Shown here: positions 50,449-59,614 of the stretch, piece by piece
Layout of the letters: each line of letters starts with the position of its first letter
Numbering within the stretch: position 1 is the first letter of the stretch
NCBI RefSeq assembly: GCF_000243395.2
Contig: NZ_CM001484.1
Span: 4,295,450 to 4,359,449 of the forward strand
Source: Saccharomonospora glauca K62
GTDB taxonomy: Bacteria > Actinomycetota > Actinomycetes > Mycobacteriales > Pseudonocardiaceae
Direction of reading: 5' to 3'
DNA length: 64,000 bases
The notes under the pieces: model-generated
Told to the model about the DNA's origin: nothing
Seen by the model: only the letters and a program-made list of their open reading frames with translations
The model's database searches: none
Program-made: the position numbers and the translations under genes

Positions 50449-51057
50449 ATGGGCCAGCGCGACGACTCACACCGCCTCGTGCCCGAACAAGCCGCTGCCG
50501 TCCGCAAGCCCGAGATCACGGCCGAGATGCGGGCCAACGCGAAGGCGAATCCCGGCAGCTGGCTGTACGTGATCGACGAGGCGTTCGACCCGAACGGCAA
50601 CGTGCCCTCGTGGGCGGTTGTCGGCGCCTATCCGGTCAACGACCGGGGCGAGATCGTGGACGACTTCCACTTCAACAACCACTACCGGCCTTCGCCGCAG
50701 GCTCTCGGCTTTCCCGCGCCCAGCAGCGAACTGGAGTACCTTCTCCAGCTCGTCTACGCACGACACCGCCCCGAGGAGGACCTCGCGCCCGCGGTGCTCG
50801 ACGCCGAGCTGTACGTCTTCGCCTACACACCCTCGCAACGCACCCTGGTCGGTTTCCACGACCTGGACGGCAACGTGGTGGTCCCCGCCTACACCGCGAA
50901 GTCGCTCGCGCCCCGCGACTGGCCGCACGCCAGGAAGGTGCGCGGCGGGGACATCATCGAGCTGCTCGGCGGCTGCCCGCTCGCCCTGAACCCGGACGAC
51001 GTCATCACGGCCCTGGTGACTCCGGAGGAGCTCCGGCGCGCCGCCCGCTGGCGCTGA
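50449..51057 (+). CDS. Type VII secretion system-associated protein
   Basis: 202 residues from ATG 50449 with GGGGAAG upstream. ITAEMRANAKANPGSWLYVID, then NHYRPSPQALGFPAPSSELE, match the family annotated as type VII secretion-associated (name recalled from public annotation, not verified here), which has an SseB-like second half. No ESX/ESAT-6 gene is in this window, so the partner is elsewhere. Cytoplasmic. Confidence 0.7.
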   Translation: MGQRDDSHRLVPEQAAAVRKPEITAEMRANAKANPGSWLYVIDEAFDPNGNVPSWAVVGAYPVNDRGEIVDDFHFNNHYRPSPQALGFPAPSSELEYLLQLVYARHRPEEDLAPAVLDAELYVFAYTPSQRTLVGFHDLDGNVVVPAYTAKSLAPRDWPHARKVRGGDIIELLGGCPLALNPDDVITALVTPEELRRAARWR

Positions 51058-51340
51058 ACGCGGCAGGGCCGCCGTTTCCCGATCCCGTCCGCGACTCGTC
51101 GCGAGGGATCGCGCTCCCGTTCCGCGCGCCTTGGCGGCCCCGACGGAACGGACGCCGACGTCTTGAAAAAACCTATCCTCCTTTCGTCGGTAATTAGTCA
51201 AGAAATTTACCCACTCGGCCTAAAGTCTTCACGCCAACTAGTGACAACCTCGGCGTGCTGTGCTCACAATCAACCGCTGAACCGCCACGTTGAGTGAGCG
51301 GTTCACAGCGAGGGCACAGTTCGAGGAAAGGACAGTTCCG

Positions 51341-52204
51341 ATGGGCATCGGACGGAGAAGATGGCGGATCGCCGCCGCCACCGTCGCCGCATCCGTCAGC
51401 GCGCTCCTGCTCGGCGCACTGACCCCCGCGGCGGCCGAGGTCGCCCCCAGCGCGAACGACCGGCCCCAGATCGACCACCCCATGGGTTCGCAGATCAGGA
51501 AGCACGAGGGCGACAACTCGAACTCGTACACGAAGCGGCGCGCTCTGGAACCGCGGGGGCTGAACTCCGACGGCATGCAGGCCTACGCCACGGTTCCGGG
51601 CATCGACGTCAGTAGTTGGCAAGGAAACGTCGACTGGGCTTACTGGTGGAATCAGGGCAAGCGATTCGCATACGTCAAGGCGACCGAGGGAACGAGTTAC
51701 AAGAATCCCTATTTCGCGCAGCAGTACAACGGTTCGTACAACGTGGGCATGATCCGAGGCGCGTATCACTTCGCGCTTCCGGACGTGTCGTCCGGCGCGG
51801 CCCAGGCCAATTTCTTCGTCGACAACGGCGGCGGTTGGTCCGCTGACGGCAAGACGCTTCCGGGTGCTCTCGACATGGAGTACAACCCGTACGGCGCGAC
51901 CTGCTACGGCCTGTCGAAGGCGCAGATGGCGGCGTGGATCAAGGACTTCCACGACACCTACCACGCGCGCACGGGCCGCTGGCCGGTCATCTACACGTCG
52001 ACGAGCTGGTGGAGCCAGTGCGTGGGCACCTCGGGCGACTTCTCCAGCACCGCGCCGCTGTGGGTGGCGCGCTACGCCTCGTCGGTGGGTGAACTGCCGT
52101 ACAACTGGGGCTACCACACGTTCTGGCAGTACACGTCGAGCCCGATCGACCAGAACTCGTTCAACGGCGCCTACGAGAGGCTTCAGGTCCTCGCCACCGG
52201 CTGA
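51341..52204 (+). CDS. Secreted GH25 lysozyme
   Basis: 287 residues from ATG 51341 (GAGGAAAGGA upstream). A Sec signal with basic start GIGRRRWRIAAATVAASVSA ends near AAAEV. The GH25 barrel shows GIDVSSWQGNVDW (catalytic Asp), FAYVKATEGTSY, GAYHFALP, ALDMEYN (catalytic Glu) and FWQYTSS. Cleaves the muramic acid-glucosamine bond of peptidoglycan; probably wall turnover or defence. A TGAACCGC / GCGGTTCA stem (51278-51305) lies in the leader. Confidence 0.93.
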   Translation: MGIGRRRWRIAAATVAASVSALLLGALTPAAAEVAPSANDRPQIDHPMGSQIRKHEGDNSNSYTKRRALEPRGLNSDGMQAYATVPGIDVSSWQGNVDWAYWWNQGKRFAYVKATEGTSYKNPYFAQQYNGSYNVGMIRGAYHFALPDVSSGAAQANFFVDNGGGWSADGKTLPGALDMEYNPYGATCYGLSKAQMAAWIKDFHDTYHARTGRWPVIYTSTSWWSQCVGTSGDFSSTAPLWVARYASSVGELPYNWGYHTFWQYTSSPIDQNSFNGAYERLQVLATG

Positions 52205-52235
52205 GGCTCGTTCCTTCCCCGAAAGTCACACGACG

Positions 52236-52261
52236 AAGCCCCGCTCTCCCGAGCGGGGCTT
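52236..52261 (+). terminator. Terminator of the lysozyme gene
   Basis: AAGCCCCGCTC / GAGCGGGGCTT, 11-bp stem, 4-nt loop, followed by TCT; 32 bp after the stop. Confidence 0.88.
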
Positions 52262-52489
52262 TCTCGTGTTCTCGCCGCTTTCGGCCTCACCACCGCCGAG
52301 GGACCACGGGGTGGCATGGCTCACCGATCGTATTCGGGAAAACGCGTCCTTCCACGTCCCGCACATGAAACCCTGGGGGGCCGGACCTACGTCTGAGAAG
52401 AGCAGACACTCACAGCCGCCCACGGACACCGACATCGGCGCGACAGCGGAGAGCGTCACTGGGGGGCACCGTCCACGGAAGGCAACACG

Positions 52490-53500
52490 ATGACGTATCC
52501 ACCGCAGCCGCCCTGGCAACCGCCCTACGGACAACAACCGGGCCAGGGCATGCCGCCGTCCGGGCAGTTTCCGAGCGGAACACCACACGGTGGGCAGCAC
52601 CCTCAGTACGGTCACCCACAGCCGCCGTTCGGACAACCCGGTGGTTTCGGGCAGACTCCGAAGAAGAGCAAGACCGGCCTGGTTGTCGGAGTCGGAGTCG
52701 GTGCCCTCGCCCTCGTCGCGTTCCTCGTCACCGGACTCGTCGCCCCCGGTTTCCTCCTCGGCGACGACGAAGCCACGAGCGACGACGCCGCTGCGGCCGG
52801 TGCGCCGCCCCAGCCCGGCGGCCCGAGCTCCGCGATGGTGCCGACCCAGGCCGCGCCGGCCTCGGACACCGATCCGACGTCAGTGCTCACCAACTTCCTG
52901 GAGGCCGTGAACACTGGTGACTCCACCACGGCGATGGGGATGGTGTGCGAGGAGGTCCGGTCCGACATCCAGGCGACGGTGGACACCGTCATCGCGAGTT
53001 CGGGACAGTTCTCCCCGGCGGGAGAGTTGCTGGAACAGCCCACCCAGGACGGTACGGCCTACCTTCTCGACCTGGAGGGAACCTCGAACAACAAACCGGT
53101 GACCGGATTGCTGGCAGCCGCGCAGTTCAACGACCCACCACGCCTCTGCGTAGCCGGTTTCAGCATATTGGACCCGGAGGCCTGGGAACAAGAGGCCAAA
53201 GCGGAGAAAACACAATTCCTGGAGAAATTCCATGACGCCCTGAATTCCGGGGACTCCAACACCCTGACCGGAATGATGTGCAGCCAGCCGGACGAAGGAG
53301 CCGCGGAAGCCGTCCAGGAAGCGGTCTCTCTCGGCGGGGAATTCCGCATGGAGAACACCGAAGTCGACGCAATCAGCGGAAACACCGAGTTCGTGAACTC
53401 GAATGATGACACCCTCTGGATTTTCGTGCAGAGGGACCCGGCGGACCCGGATGCGGAAGGACTTTGCGTCCTTCGCGCCCAAATCGATTACGGCGATTGA
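52490..53500 (+). CDS. Membrane-anchored protein with duplicated DUF4878-like domain (copy 1)
   Basis: 336 residues. An N-terminal Pro/Gln/Gly-rich cytoplasmic stretch of about 55 residues, basic KKSKTG, one helix (LVVGVGVGALALVAFLVTGL), and an external part with two similar domains, each beginning with a FLEAVNTGDSTTAMGMVC / FLEKFHDALNSGDSNTLTGMMC motif. The conserved Cys may form a disulfide with LCVAG / LCVLR. A paralogue follows 76 bp downstream. Family resembles DUF4878 or Rv0361-like proteins; function unknown. Confidence 0.75.
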   Translation: MTYPPQPPWQPPYGQQPGQGMPPSGQFPSGTPHGGQHPQYGHPQPPFGQPGGFGQTPKKSKTGLVVGVGVGALALVAFLVTGLVAPGFLLGDDEATSDDAAAAGAPPQPGGPSSAMVPTQAAPASDTDPTSVLTNFLEAVNTGDSTTAMGMVCEEVRSDIQATVDTVIASSGQFSPAGELLEQPTQDGTAYLLDLEGTSNNKPVTGLLAAAQFNDPPRLCVAGFSILDPEAWEQEAKAEKTQFLEKFHDALNSGDSNTLTGMMCSQPDEGAAEAVQEAVSLGGEFRMENTEVDAISGNTEFVNSNDDTLWIFVQRDPADPDAEGLCVLRAQIDYGD

Positions 53501-53576
53501 CCAAAGAAGCGAAAGCGTCCCCGAGCCCCGGAGAGCACTCTTCGTCGAAATTCCCAGCACCAGGAAGGCAACACGG

Positions 53577-54560
53577 ATGACATACCCATCTCAACCTGGG
53601 CAGTCTCCCTACGGCGTACCGACACAGGGCGGTAACCAGTACGGCCAGTACCCCGCGTACGGTCAGCAGGGCGGATTCGGTCCTCAGGGCCCTCAGCCAC
53701 CGAAGAAGAGCAAGACCGGCCTGTGGGTCGGGCTTTCCATCGCCGTCGTGGCCGTAGTCGCCTTCGTCATCACCGCCTTCGTCGCGCCCGGATTCCTTCT
53801 CAGCGACGACGATGACTCCGACAAATCCGACAACTCGGCCGGCGGCGAGAGCCAGAGTCAGACCAGCGACCCCTCCGCGATCGCCCAGCAGATCAGCCAG
53901 GCGCTCTCCTCCGGTGACACCGCCACGCTGACGGGACTGGCCTGCCCCGACGCGAGCTCGATGGTGCAACAGGCCATCCAGATGGCGGGCCAGTTCGGCC
54001 AGGTCACGATGAACGGGCAGCCGCAGGTCAGCGGAAACCAGGCGATCGCGCAGGGCACCGCCGCCGTCAACGGCAAGACCTACCCCGTCAGCGCCACGCT
54101 CGTCCGGCAGGGTGACAAGTGGTGCTGGCAGGACGCGGACATCGAGGTTCAGGGGGCCGGTGGCATGGACAACGCGCCCACGGACATGTCGTACCCCGGT
54201 GAATCGCCGGGGGTGTCTTCGGACGACACCTCGGGAACGAACGGCGACGTCGGTGCCACCGGCGGCTCCCCCGCGGACAGCGAGACGTTCGTCAACGTGA
54301 TCCACACCCTCCTGAACTCGGGTGACATGGAGAGCCTGGAGAAGTTGGCATGCCCGGCGTACAGCGACTCCGTGACATCAGTTCTCGAGGAAGCCCTCTC
54401 CACGGGGGACACCTACGAACTGGACGAGGTGGAGACGATCACGACGGACGTCGGGGCTTTGGGTACCTTCGTCGGAAGCAAGGGAGAGCTCTCGGTGAGC
54501 GGGAGGCCCGAGGGCGGCTCGTTCTGCATCTATCACGCGTCCTATTTCCCGGCGTCTTGA
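53577..54560 (+). CDS. Membrane-anchored paralogue with duplicated domain (copy 2)
   Basis: 327 residues from ATG 53577. Same plan as copy 1: Tyr/Gln/Gly-rich head beginning MTYPSQPGQSPYG, PKKSKTGL, a helix (VGLSIAVVAVVAFVITAF), VAPGFLLSDDD, then two domains each with a SGD motif (QALSSGDTATLTGLAC, HTLLNSGDMESLEKLAC). The sequence before each start (GGAAGGCAACAC, GGAAGGCAACACGG) is nearly identical, so the two genes are a tandem duplication including the ribosome binding site. Confidence 0.8.
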   Translation: MTYPSQPGQSPYGVPTQGGNQYGQYPAYGQQGGFGPQGPQPPKKSKTGLWVGLSIAVVAVVAFVITAFVAPGFLLSDDDDSDKSDNSAGGESQSQTSDPSAIAQQISQALSSGDTATLTGLACPDASSMVQQAIQMAGQFGQVTMNGQPQVSGNQAIAQGTAAVNGKTYPVSATLVRQGDKWCWQDADIEVQGAGGMDNAPTDMSYPGESPGVSSDDTSGTNGDVGATGGSPADSETFVNVIHTLLNSGDMESLEKLACPAYSDSVTSVLEEALSTGDTYELDEVETITTDVGALGTFVGSKGELSVSGRPEGGSFCIYHASYFPAS

Positions 54561-54561
54561 T

Positions 54562-54604
54562 GAGAAAGGGCCTGGGAGCGCAAGGTGCTCACAGGCCCTT
54601 TCTC
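54562..54604. terminator. Bidirectional terminator between copy 2 and purL
   Basis: GAGAAAGGGCCTG (54562-54574) and CAGGCCCTTTCTC (54592-54604) form a perfect 13-bp stem between convergent genes; the right end carries TTTCTC. Confidence 0.8.
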
Positions 54605-54616
54605 GTCGTCGAAGGA

Positions 54617-56917
54617 TCAGGCGAACAGCGCGGGCAGCGTGCCCTCCCAGGCCTCCCGCAACTCGTCGAGGCTAAAGTCGGCCACGTCCTGGATCTCCAC
54701 GGCGTTTGACTCGGGGTCCACGACCCCCGTCTTACGCCACGGCAGGCCCCGTGCCGAGCACATCTCCGTGAAACGCAGTTCCTCCGTCCTCGGCACGGCC
54801 ACGAGCACCCGACCGGCCGATTCCGAGAACAGCTGCACGAACGGATCGACGTCCGGGTCCAGCACGATCCGGGCGCCGCACTGGCCGATAAGGGCCATCT
54901 CGACGATGGTCTGCGCCAGTCCACCGTCGGACACGTCGTGGGCCGCGGAGATCATGCCGTCACGCGAGCCCGCCACGAGGATCTCGGCCAACAGCCGTTC
55001 CCGCTCCAGGTCGACCTTCGGGGGCAGCCCACCGAGGTGATCGTGGATCACCTGGGCCCACGCCGACCCTCCGAACTCGTCGTGGGTCTCACCGAGCAAC
55101 AACAGGCTCTCGCCCGGTTCCGTGCCGATACCGGTGGGAATGCGCCGCCGGACGTCGTCAATCACCCCGAGGACCCCGACCACCGGGGTGGGCAGGATGG
55201 CCTTGTCGCCGGTCTGGTTGTAGAAGCTCACGTTGCCACCGGTGACGGGGATGCCGAGTTGCGCGCACCCGTCGGCCAACCCGTGCACGGCCCGCTCGAA
55301 CTGCCACATGACACCCGGATCGCGCGGCGAGCCGAAGTTGAGGCAGTTGGTGACGGCCATCGGTGTCGCGCCGCTGGTGGCCACGTTGCGGTACGCCTCG
55401 GCCAGCGCGAGCTGGGTGCCCACGTACGGGTCGAGGTAGACGTAACGGCTGTTGCAGTCGGTGGCGACGGCGACCCCGCGCCCCGTCGACTCGTCGATCC
55501 GGATCATGCCCGAGTCGGAAGGCTGCGCCAGCACGGTGTTGCCCCGCACGTAGCGGTCGTACTGCTGCGTGACCCACTCCTTGGAGGCCAGGTTCGGCGA
55601 GGAGATCATGCGCAGCAACGTCTCCCGCAATTCCTCGGGCGTGGACGGGCGCGCGAGCTTGTCCGGCGTGTCGGCCTGGAGGTCGTCCTGCTCGGCCGGG
55701 CGCGCGTACGGGCGGTCGTACACCGGGCCCTGGTGCGCCACCGTGCGCGGCGGCACGTCGACCACGGTCTGCCCGTGCCAGTCGATGACCAGCCGGTCGC
55801 CGTCGGTGACCTCACCGATGACGGTCGCGGTGACGTCCCACTTGCGGCACACCTCCATGAAGGCGTCCACATCGGACGGCCGCACGACCGCGCACATCCG
55901 CTCCTGCGACTCGCTGGACAAAATCTCCGCCGGGGTCATCCCCTCCGCACGCAGCGGAACCCGGTCGAGGTCGATGTGCATGCCGCCGTCACCGGCCGCG
56001 GCCAGCTCCGACGTGGCGCAGGCGAGCCCGGCTCCACCGAGGTCCTGGATGCCCACCACGAGCTTCTTGGCGAATAGCTCCAGCGAGCACTCGATCAGCA
56101 CCTTCTCGGTGAACGGGTCGCCCACCTGCACGCTCGGCAGCTTCTTGCGTCCCCCGGAGTTCTCGTCGCCCGAGAACGTGTCGCTGGCGAGGACGGACAC
56201 GCCACCGATGCCGTCGAGCCCGGTACGGGCACCGAACAGGATGATCTTGTTACCCACTCCCGAGGCGTGGGCCAGGTGCAGGTCCTCGACGCGCATGGCC
56301 CCCACGCAGAGCGCGTTGACCAGGGGGTTTCCCGCGTAGCTGGGGTCGAACACGACCTCGCCGCCGATGTTCGGCAGACCGAGGCAGTTGCCGTACCCGG
56401 CGATACCGGCCACCACACCGGGCAGGACACGACGCGTGTCGGGAGCGTCGGCGGGCCCGAAGCGCAACGGGTCGGCCACCGCCAGCGGCCGGGCGCCCAT
56501 CGCCAGGATGTCGCGCACGATGCCGCCGACCCCGGTGGCCGCCCCCTGATAAGGCTCTACATAGGACGGATGGTTGTGGCTTTCCACTTTAAACGTGACG
56601 GCCCAGCCGTCACCGATGTCCACCACGCCGGCGTTCTCGCCGATACCGGCGAGCATCTTGGAACGCATCTCCGGTGTCGTGGTCTCGCCGAAGTAGGCGA
56701 GGTGCTTCTTGGACGACTTGTACGAGCAGTGCTCGCTCCACATCACCGAGTACATGGCGAGTTCGGCGTCCGTGGGCCTACGCCCGAGGATCTCGCGGAT
56801 ACGCGCGTACTCATCGTCGGCCAGTCCCAGTTCCGCGTACGGCTGGACCTGGTCCGGCGTCTGCTCGGCGAGTGCGGTGGTGTCGACGGCGGGGGTGTCC
56901 ACGTGAGGTGCTGCCAC
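54617..56917 (-). CDS. purL: Phosphoribosylformylglycinamidine synthase subunit PurL
   Basis: 766 residues, small (PurS/Q-dependent) type. [16 protein letters not shown], the ATP/FGAR motif [42 protein letters not shown] (in part) and the second half [20 protein letters not shown] are intact. Makes FGAM from FGAR with ATP and ammonia from PurQ. TAGTCT ends 6 nt before the GTG at 56917, so it has its own leaderless promoter despite lying 26 bp after purQ. Confidence 0.96.
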   Translation of the reverse strand: MAAPHVDTPAVDTTALAEQTPDQVQPYAELGLADDEYARIREILGRRPTDAELAMYSVMWSEHCSYKSSKKHLAYFGETTTPEMRSKMLAGIGENAGVVDIGDGWAVTFKVESHNHPSYVEPYQGAATGVGGIVRDILAMGARPLAVADPLRFGPADAPDTRRVLPGVVAGIAGYGNCLGLPNIGGEVVFDPSYAGNPLVNALCVGAMRVEDLHLAHASGVGNKIILFGARTGLDGIGGVSVLASDTFSGDENSGGRKKLPSVQVGDPFTEKVLIECSLELFAKKLVVGIQDLGGAGLACATSELAAAGDGGMHIDLDRVPLRAEGMTPAEILSSESQERMCAVVRPSDVDAFMEVCRKWDVTATVIGEVTDGDRLVIDWHGQTVVDVPPRTVAHQGPVYDRPYARPAEQDDLQADTPDKLARPSTPEELRETLLRMISSPNLASKEWVTQQYDRYVRGNTVLAQPSDSGMIRIDESTGRGVAVATDCNSRYVYLDPYVGTQLALAEAYRNVATSGATPMAVTNCLNFGSPRDPGVMWQFERAVHGLADGCAQLGIPVTGGNVSFYNQTGDKAILPTPVVGVLGVIDDVRRRIPTGIGTEPGESLLLLGETHDEFGGSAWAQVIHDHLGGLPPKVDLERERLLAEILVAGSRDGMISAAHDVSDGGLAQTIVEMALIGQCGARIVLDPDVDPFVQLFSESAGRVLVAVPRTEELRFTEMCSARGLPWRKTGVVDPESNAVEIQDVADFSLDELREAWEGTLPALFA

Positions 56918-56943
56918 GAGACCAGACTAACCGCAGGCTCTCG

Positions 56944-57633
56944 TCAGGCCGACGTGACCAGCGGCTTCACCGCGTCGAGTGCGGAGTAGAACACACCCAG
57001 TCCGTCGTCCGACGGCCCCGTGAGCGCGTCGATGGCGTGCTCGGGGTGCGGCATGAGGCCCACGACGCGGCCATTGGCACTGCACACGCCCGCGATGTCC
57101 CGGCGGGAGCCGTTGGGGTTGCCGTCCACGTAGCGGAACACGACGCGGCCCTCGCCCTCCAGCTCGTCGAGCGTCGCCTCGTCGGCCATGTAGCTGCCCT
57201 CGCCCGACTTGAGCGGGATGAGGATCTCGGCGCCCTGCTCGTACCGCGTGGTCCAGCTCGTGGTGTTGTTCTCCACCCGAAGCCACTGGTCACGGCATAC
57301 GAAGTGCAACTTGTCGTTGCGCACCAGCGCCCCCGGCAACAGCCCCGCCTCGCACAGGATCTGGAAGCCGTTGCAGATGCCGAGCACGGGCATTCCCTTG
57401 CCCGCGGCCTCGATCACCGAGCCCATCACGGGGGCGAAGCGGGCGATGGCGCCGCACCGCAGGTAGTCGCCGTAGGAGAAACCTCCGGGGACGACCACCG
57501 CGTCGACGCCCTTGAGATCCGCGTCACCATGCCACAGCGGCACGGCCTCGGCCTCCGATCGCGTCACCGCGCGGGCGGCGTCGACGTCGTCGAGCGTGCC
57601 GGGGAAGGTGATGACACCGATGCGGACGCTCAT
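56944..57633 (-). CDS. purQ: Phosphoribosylformylglycinamidine synthase subunit PurQ (glutaminase)
   Basis: 229 residues from ATG 57633 (ATGA overlap with purS). Class I amidotransferase: [13 protein letters not shown], nucleophile elbow [10 protein letters not shown] (Cys), and catalytic His in [10 protein letters not shown]. Supplies ammonia to PurL. Confidence 0.96.
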   Translation of the reverse strand: MSVRIGVITFPGTLDDVDAARAVTRSEAEAVPLWHGDADLKGVDAVVVPGGFSYGDYLRCGAIARFAPVMGSVIEAAGKGMPVLGICNGFQILCEAGLLPGALVRNDKLHFVCRDQWLRVENNTTSWTTRYEQGAEILIPLKSGEGSYMADEATLDELEGEGRVVFRYVDGNPNGSRRDIAGVCSANGRVVGLMPHPEHAIDALTGPSDDGLGVFYSALDAVKPLVTSA

Positions 57634-57869
57634 GACTCGATCCTCCGGATCGTCCACTCCTCGATCACCGGGTTGGCGAGGAAGCCCTCCGCGATCTTGG
57701 CGAGCGTCTCGTCGTCGACACTGTCGTCGACCTCCAGCTCGAAGTGCCTGCCCTGACGGACCTCGGTGACCCCGGAGAACCCGAGCCGACCGAGCGCACC
57801 GGCCACGGCCTGACCTTGGGGATCGAGAATTTCGGGCTTGGGCATGACGTCGACGACTACTCGGGCCAC
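57630..57869 (-). CDS. purS: Phosphoribosylformylglycinamidine synthase subunit PurS
   Basis: 79 residues. [39 protein letters not shown] are the family signature. Bridges PurL and PurQ. Start GTG with AGGAG 9 nt upstream. First gene of purSQL. Confidence 0.95.
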   Translation of the reverse strand: MARVVVDVMPKPEILDPQGQAVAGALGRLGFSGVTEVRQGRHFELEVDDSVDDETLAKIAEGFLANPVIEEWTIRRIES

Positions 57870-57919
57870 GACAGGCTGCTCCTAGACTCTGCGCAGGTCA
57901 ATGCACGTCGAGCGTAACC

Positions 57920-57956
57920 CAGGGGCCGAGAAGCCCCCGACACCCCTCGGCCCCTG
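57920..57956. terminator. Hairpin upstream of purS
   Basis: CAGGGGCCGAG (57920-57930) / CTCGGCCCCTG (57946-57956), perfect 11-bp stem. It lies beyond the MFS gene on the minus strand and could stop read-through into purSQL. Confidence 0.5.
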
Positions 57957-58089
57957 AGCCGCGTTCGTCACCGACGACTACACGACGAAAGACGTGTGAG
58001 TGCCCCGCGACGTTGCTCGCGGCGAGACTAATCGAGGAATGATTCGCCGGATCGGCGCAATCGCGTCGCGGTCGGGACGCTCCGTGACC

Positions 58090-58123
58090 GGCGATCCGCT
58101 CGTGTCGAGCCGAGCGGATCGCC
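58090..58123 (-). terminator. Terminator of the MFS (sugar-acid) gene
   Basis: GGCGATCCGCTCG (58090-58102) / CGAGCGGATCGCC (58111-58123), 13-bp perfect stem, 8-nt loop, 9 bp beyond the MFS stop on the minus strand. Confidence 0.75.
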
Positions 58124-58132
58124 GGTGGAAAC

Positions 58133-59461
58133 TCAGGCGTTCGAGACGGTCTCCAGCCGCTCGGACGGCTGCTCGTGCTGCGAGCGGGTCAGCACCCGGC
58201 GCAGGCCGAAGGCGCCGAAGACGCCGATCACCGACACGACGATGAGGAAGATGAGCCCGGTGAGGGGAGAGCCGGTGGCGTCCACGACGGCCGCGATCCC
58301 CATCGGGCCGAACCCACCACCGAGGTTGCCGATGCCGTTGATGGCCCCGATACCGGCCGCCGCGGCGGCGCCGGTGAGAAACCTCGGTACGAGCCCCCAC
58401 ATCACCGGCTGCGCGGCGTAACCGCCGATCGACGCGACGCAGATGCCGATCATCTGCACCACCGGCGACGACACCAGCGCCGCGATCGTGAATCCTGCCG
58501 CCGAGAAGCCCAGCATCCACGCGAGCCAGCCGAACGGCGTGCCCCGCGTCCGCGCGAGCCTCGGCACGGCGAGCAACCCCGCCATCACGCACACGTACGG
58601 GATGGCCGACACGAGTCCGATCTCCAGGCCGGAAAGACCCCCGAAGCCCTCGACGATGGTCGGCAGCCAGAACGCGAGCCCGTACGTGGCGAGCGGGAAG
58701 CACAGGAAGAAGACCGCCATCGCCAGCACCCTGCGGTCGCCGAGGACCTTCCACGGGTTGTGCGGCTGGTCGCCCGCCTGCGCGTTCTCGGCGTCGAGCA
58801 CGCTCTTCAACGTCCGACGCTCGTCCTCGTCGAGCCACTTGGCGCTGTCGGGGTCCTTCGGCAACAGCCACAGCACGACGGGGGCCGCGAGCACCGCCGG
58901 GACACCGGTCGCGACGAAGATCCACTGCCAGCCGTCGAGGCCCCACACGCCGTCGAGGTCGTTGAGCGCCCCCATCAACGGGTTGCCCACGATGAACGAG
59001 ATCGGCCCCGCGAGCATGAACAGGCCGATGGCGGAGCCGCGGTGGGTCGAGGGGAACCACCGGGTGAGGTAGTAGATGACGCCGGGGAAGAACCCGGCCT
59101 CGGCGGCGCCGAGAAGGAATCGGGCGAGGTAGAACTGCCAGGTCTCGGTCACCAGGGTCGTCGCGATGGTGACGAGGCCCCACGTGATCATGATGCGGGC
59201 GATCCAGCGATGCGCCCCGAAACGGTGCAGTGCGAGGTTGCTCGGCACCTCCAGCACCGCGTAGGCCGTGAAGAAGAACACCTGGCCCAACGTGAAGACC
59301 GTGGCGGAGAGCCCGAGTTCCTCTTGAAGCGTGAGCTTCGCGAAACCGACGTTCGACCTGTCGATGTAGGCGATCACGTACAGGATCGCGAGCAGCGGTA
59401 GCAGTCGCAGCGTGATCGCGCGGATCGTGCGCGGTGAGACCCGCGAGGTGTCAGGGTGCAC
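58133..59461 (-). CDS. MFS transporter of the ACS (organic acid/sugar acid) family
   Basis: 442 residues from GTG 59461 (GGGGAAG upstream). AYIDRSNVGFAKLTLQEELG, VFFFTAYAVLEVPSNLALHRFGA (in part), and AEAGFFPGVIYYLTRWFP are ACS/phthalate-permease family motifs. Likely imports a hexuronate, aldarate or aromatic acid. Divergent from a catabolic operon; an IclR-type operator lies at 59486-59499. Confidence 0.92.
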   Translation of the reverse strand: MHPDTSRVSPRTIRAITLRLLPLLAILYVIAYIDRSNVGFAKLTLQEELGLSATVFTLGQVFFFTAYAVLEVPSNLALHRFGAHRWIARIMITWGLVTIATTLVTETWQFYLARFLLGAAEAGFFPGVIYYLTRWFPSTHRGSAIGLFMLAGPISFIVGNPLMGALNDLDGVWGLDGWQWIFVATGVPAVLAAPVVLWLLPKDPDSAKWLDEDERRTLKSVLDAENAQAGDQPHNPWKVLGDRRVLAMAVFFLCFPLATYGLAFWLPTIVEGFGGLSGLEIGLVSAIPYVCVMAGLLAVPRLARTRGTPFGWLAWMLGFSAAGFTIAALVSSPVVQMIGICVASIGGYAAQPVMWGLVPRFLTGAAAAAGIGAINGIGNLGGGFGPMGIAAVVDATGSPLTGLIFLIVVSVIGVFGAFGLRRVLTRSQHEQPSERLETVSNA

Positions 59462-59485
59462 CGTTGTCTTCCCCGATCGCTAATG

Positions 59486-59499
59486 TCCGAAATATCGGA
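59486..59499. promoter_or_regulatory. IclR-type operator before the MFS gene
   Basis: TCCGAAATATCGGA, a near-perfect 14-bp palindrome (one mismatched pair), 25 bp from the MFS start. Matches the two other copies in this cluster. Confidence 0.75.
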
Positions 59500-59592
59500 C
59501 CACGTCCGTCATTACGTTTGGCGGAACCGTAAGTGCAGCCCCTTGCGCTGTCAACGGTCGACCCCTAATCTCGTTCGCAGCTACGGATAGTA

Positions 59593-59606
59593 TCCGAAAT
59601 TTCGGA
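59593..59606. promoter_or_regulatory. IclR-type operator before the catabolic operon
   Basis: TCCGAAATTTCGGA, perfect palindrome. It starts on the last base of a TAGTAT -10 box (59588-59593) and covers the likely transcription start, a repressor position. Confidence 0.8.
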
Positions 59607-59614
59607 CAAGATTG

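Noticed and set aside
51058-51340. Possible riboswitch upstream of the GH25 lysozyme
   Set aside because: The leader is A/T-rich with one 8-bp stem, but no conserved c-di-AMP or other riboswitch core could be recognised.
53403-53576. Upstream extension of the second paralogue
   Set aside because: Lies within copy 1 and the intergenic DNA; ATG 53577 has an AGGAAGG site and matches the start of copy 1.
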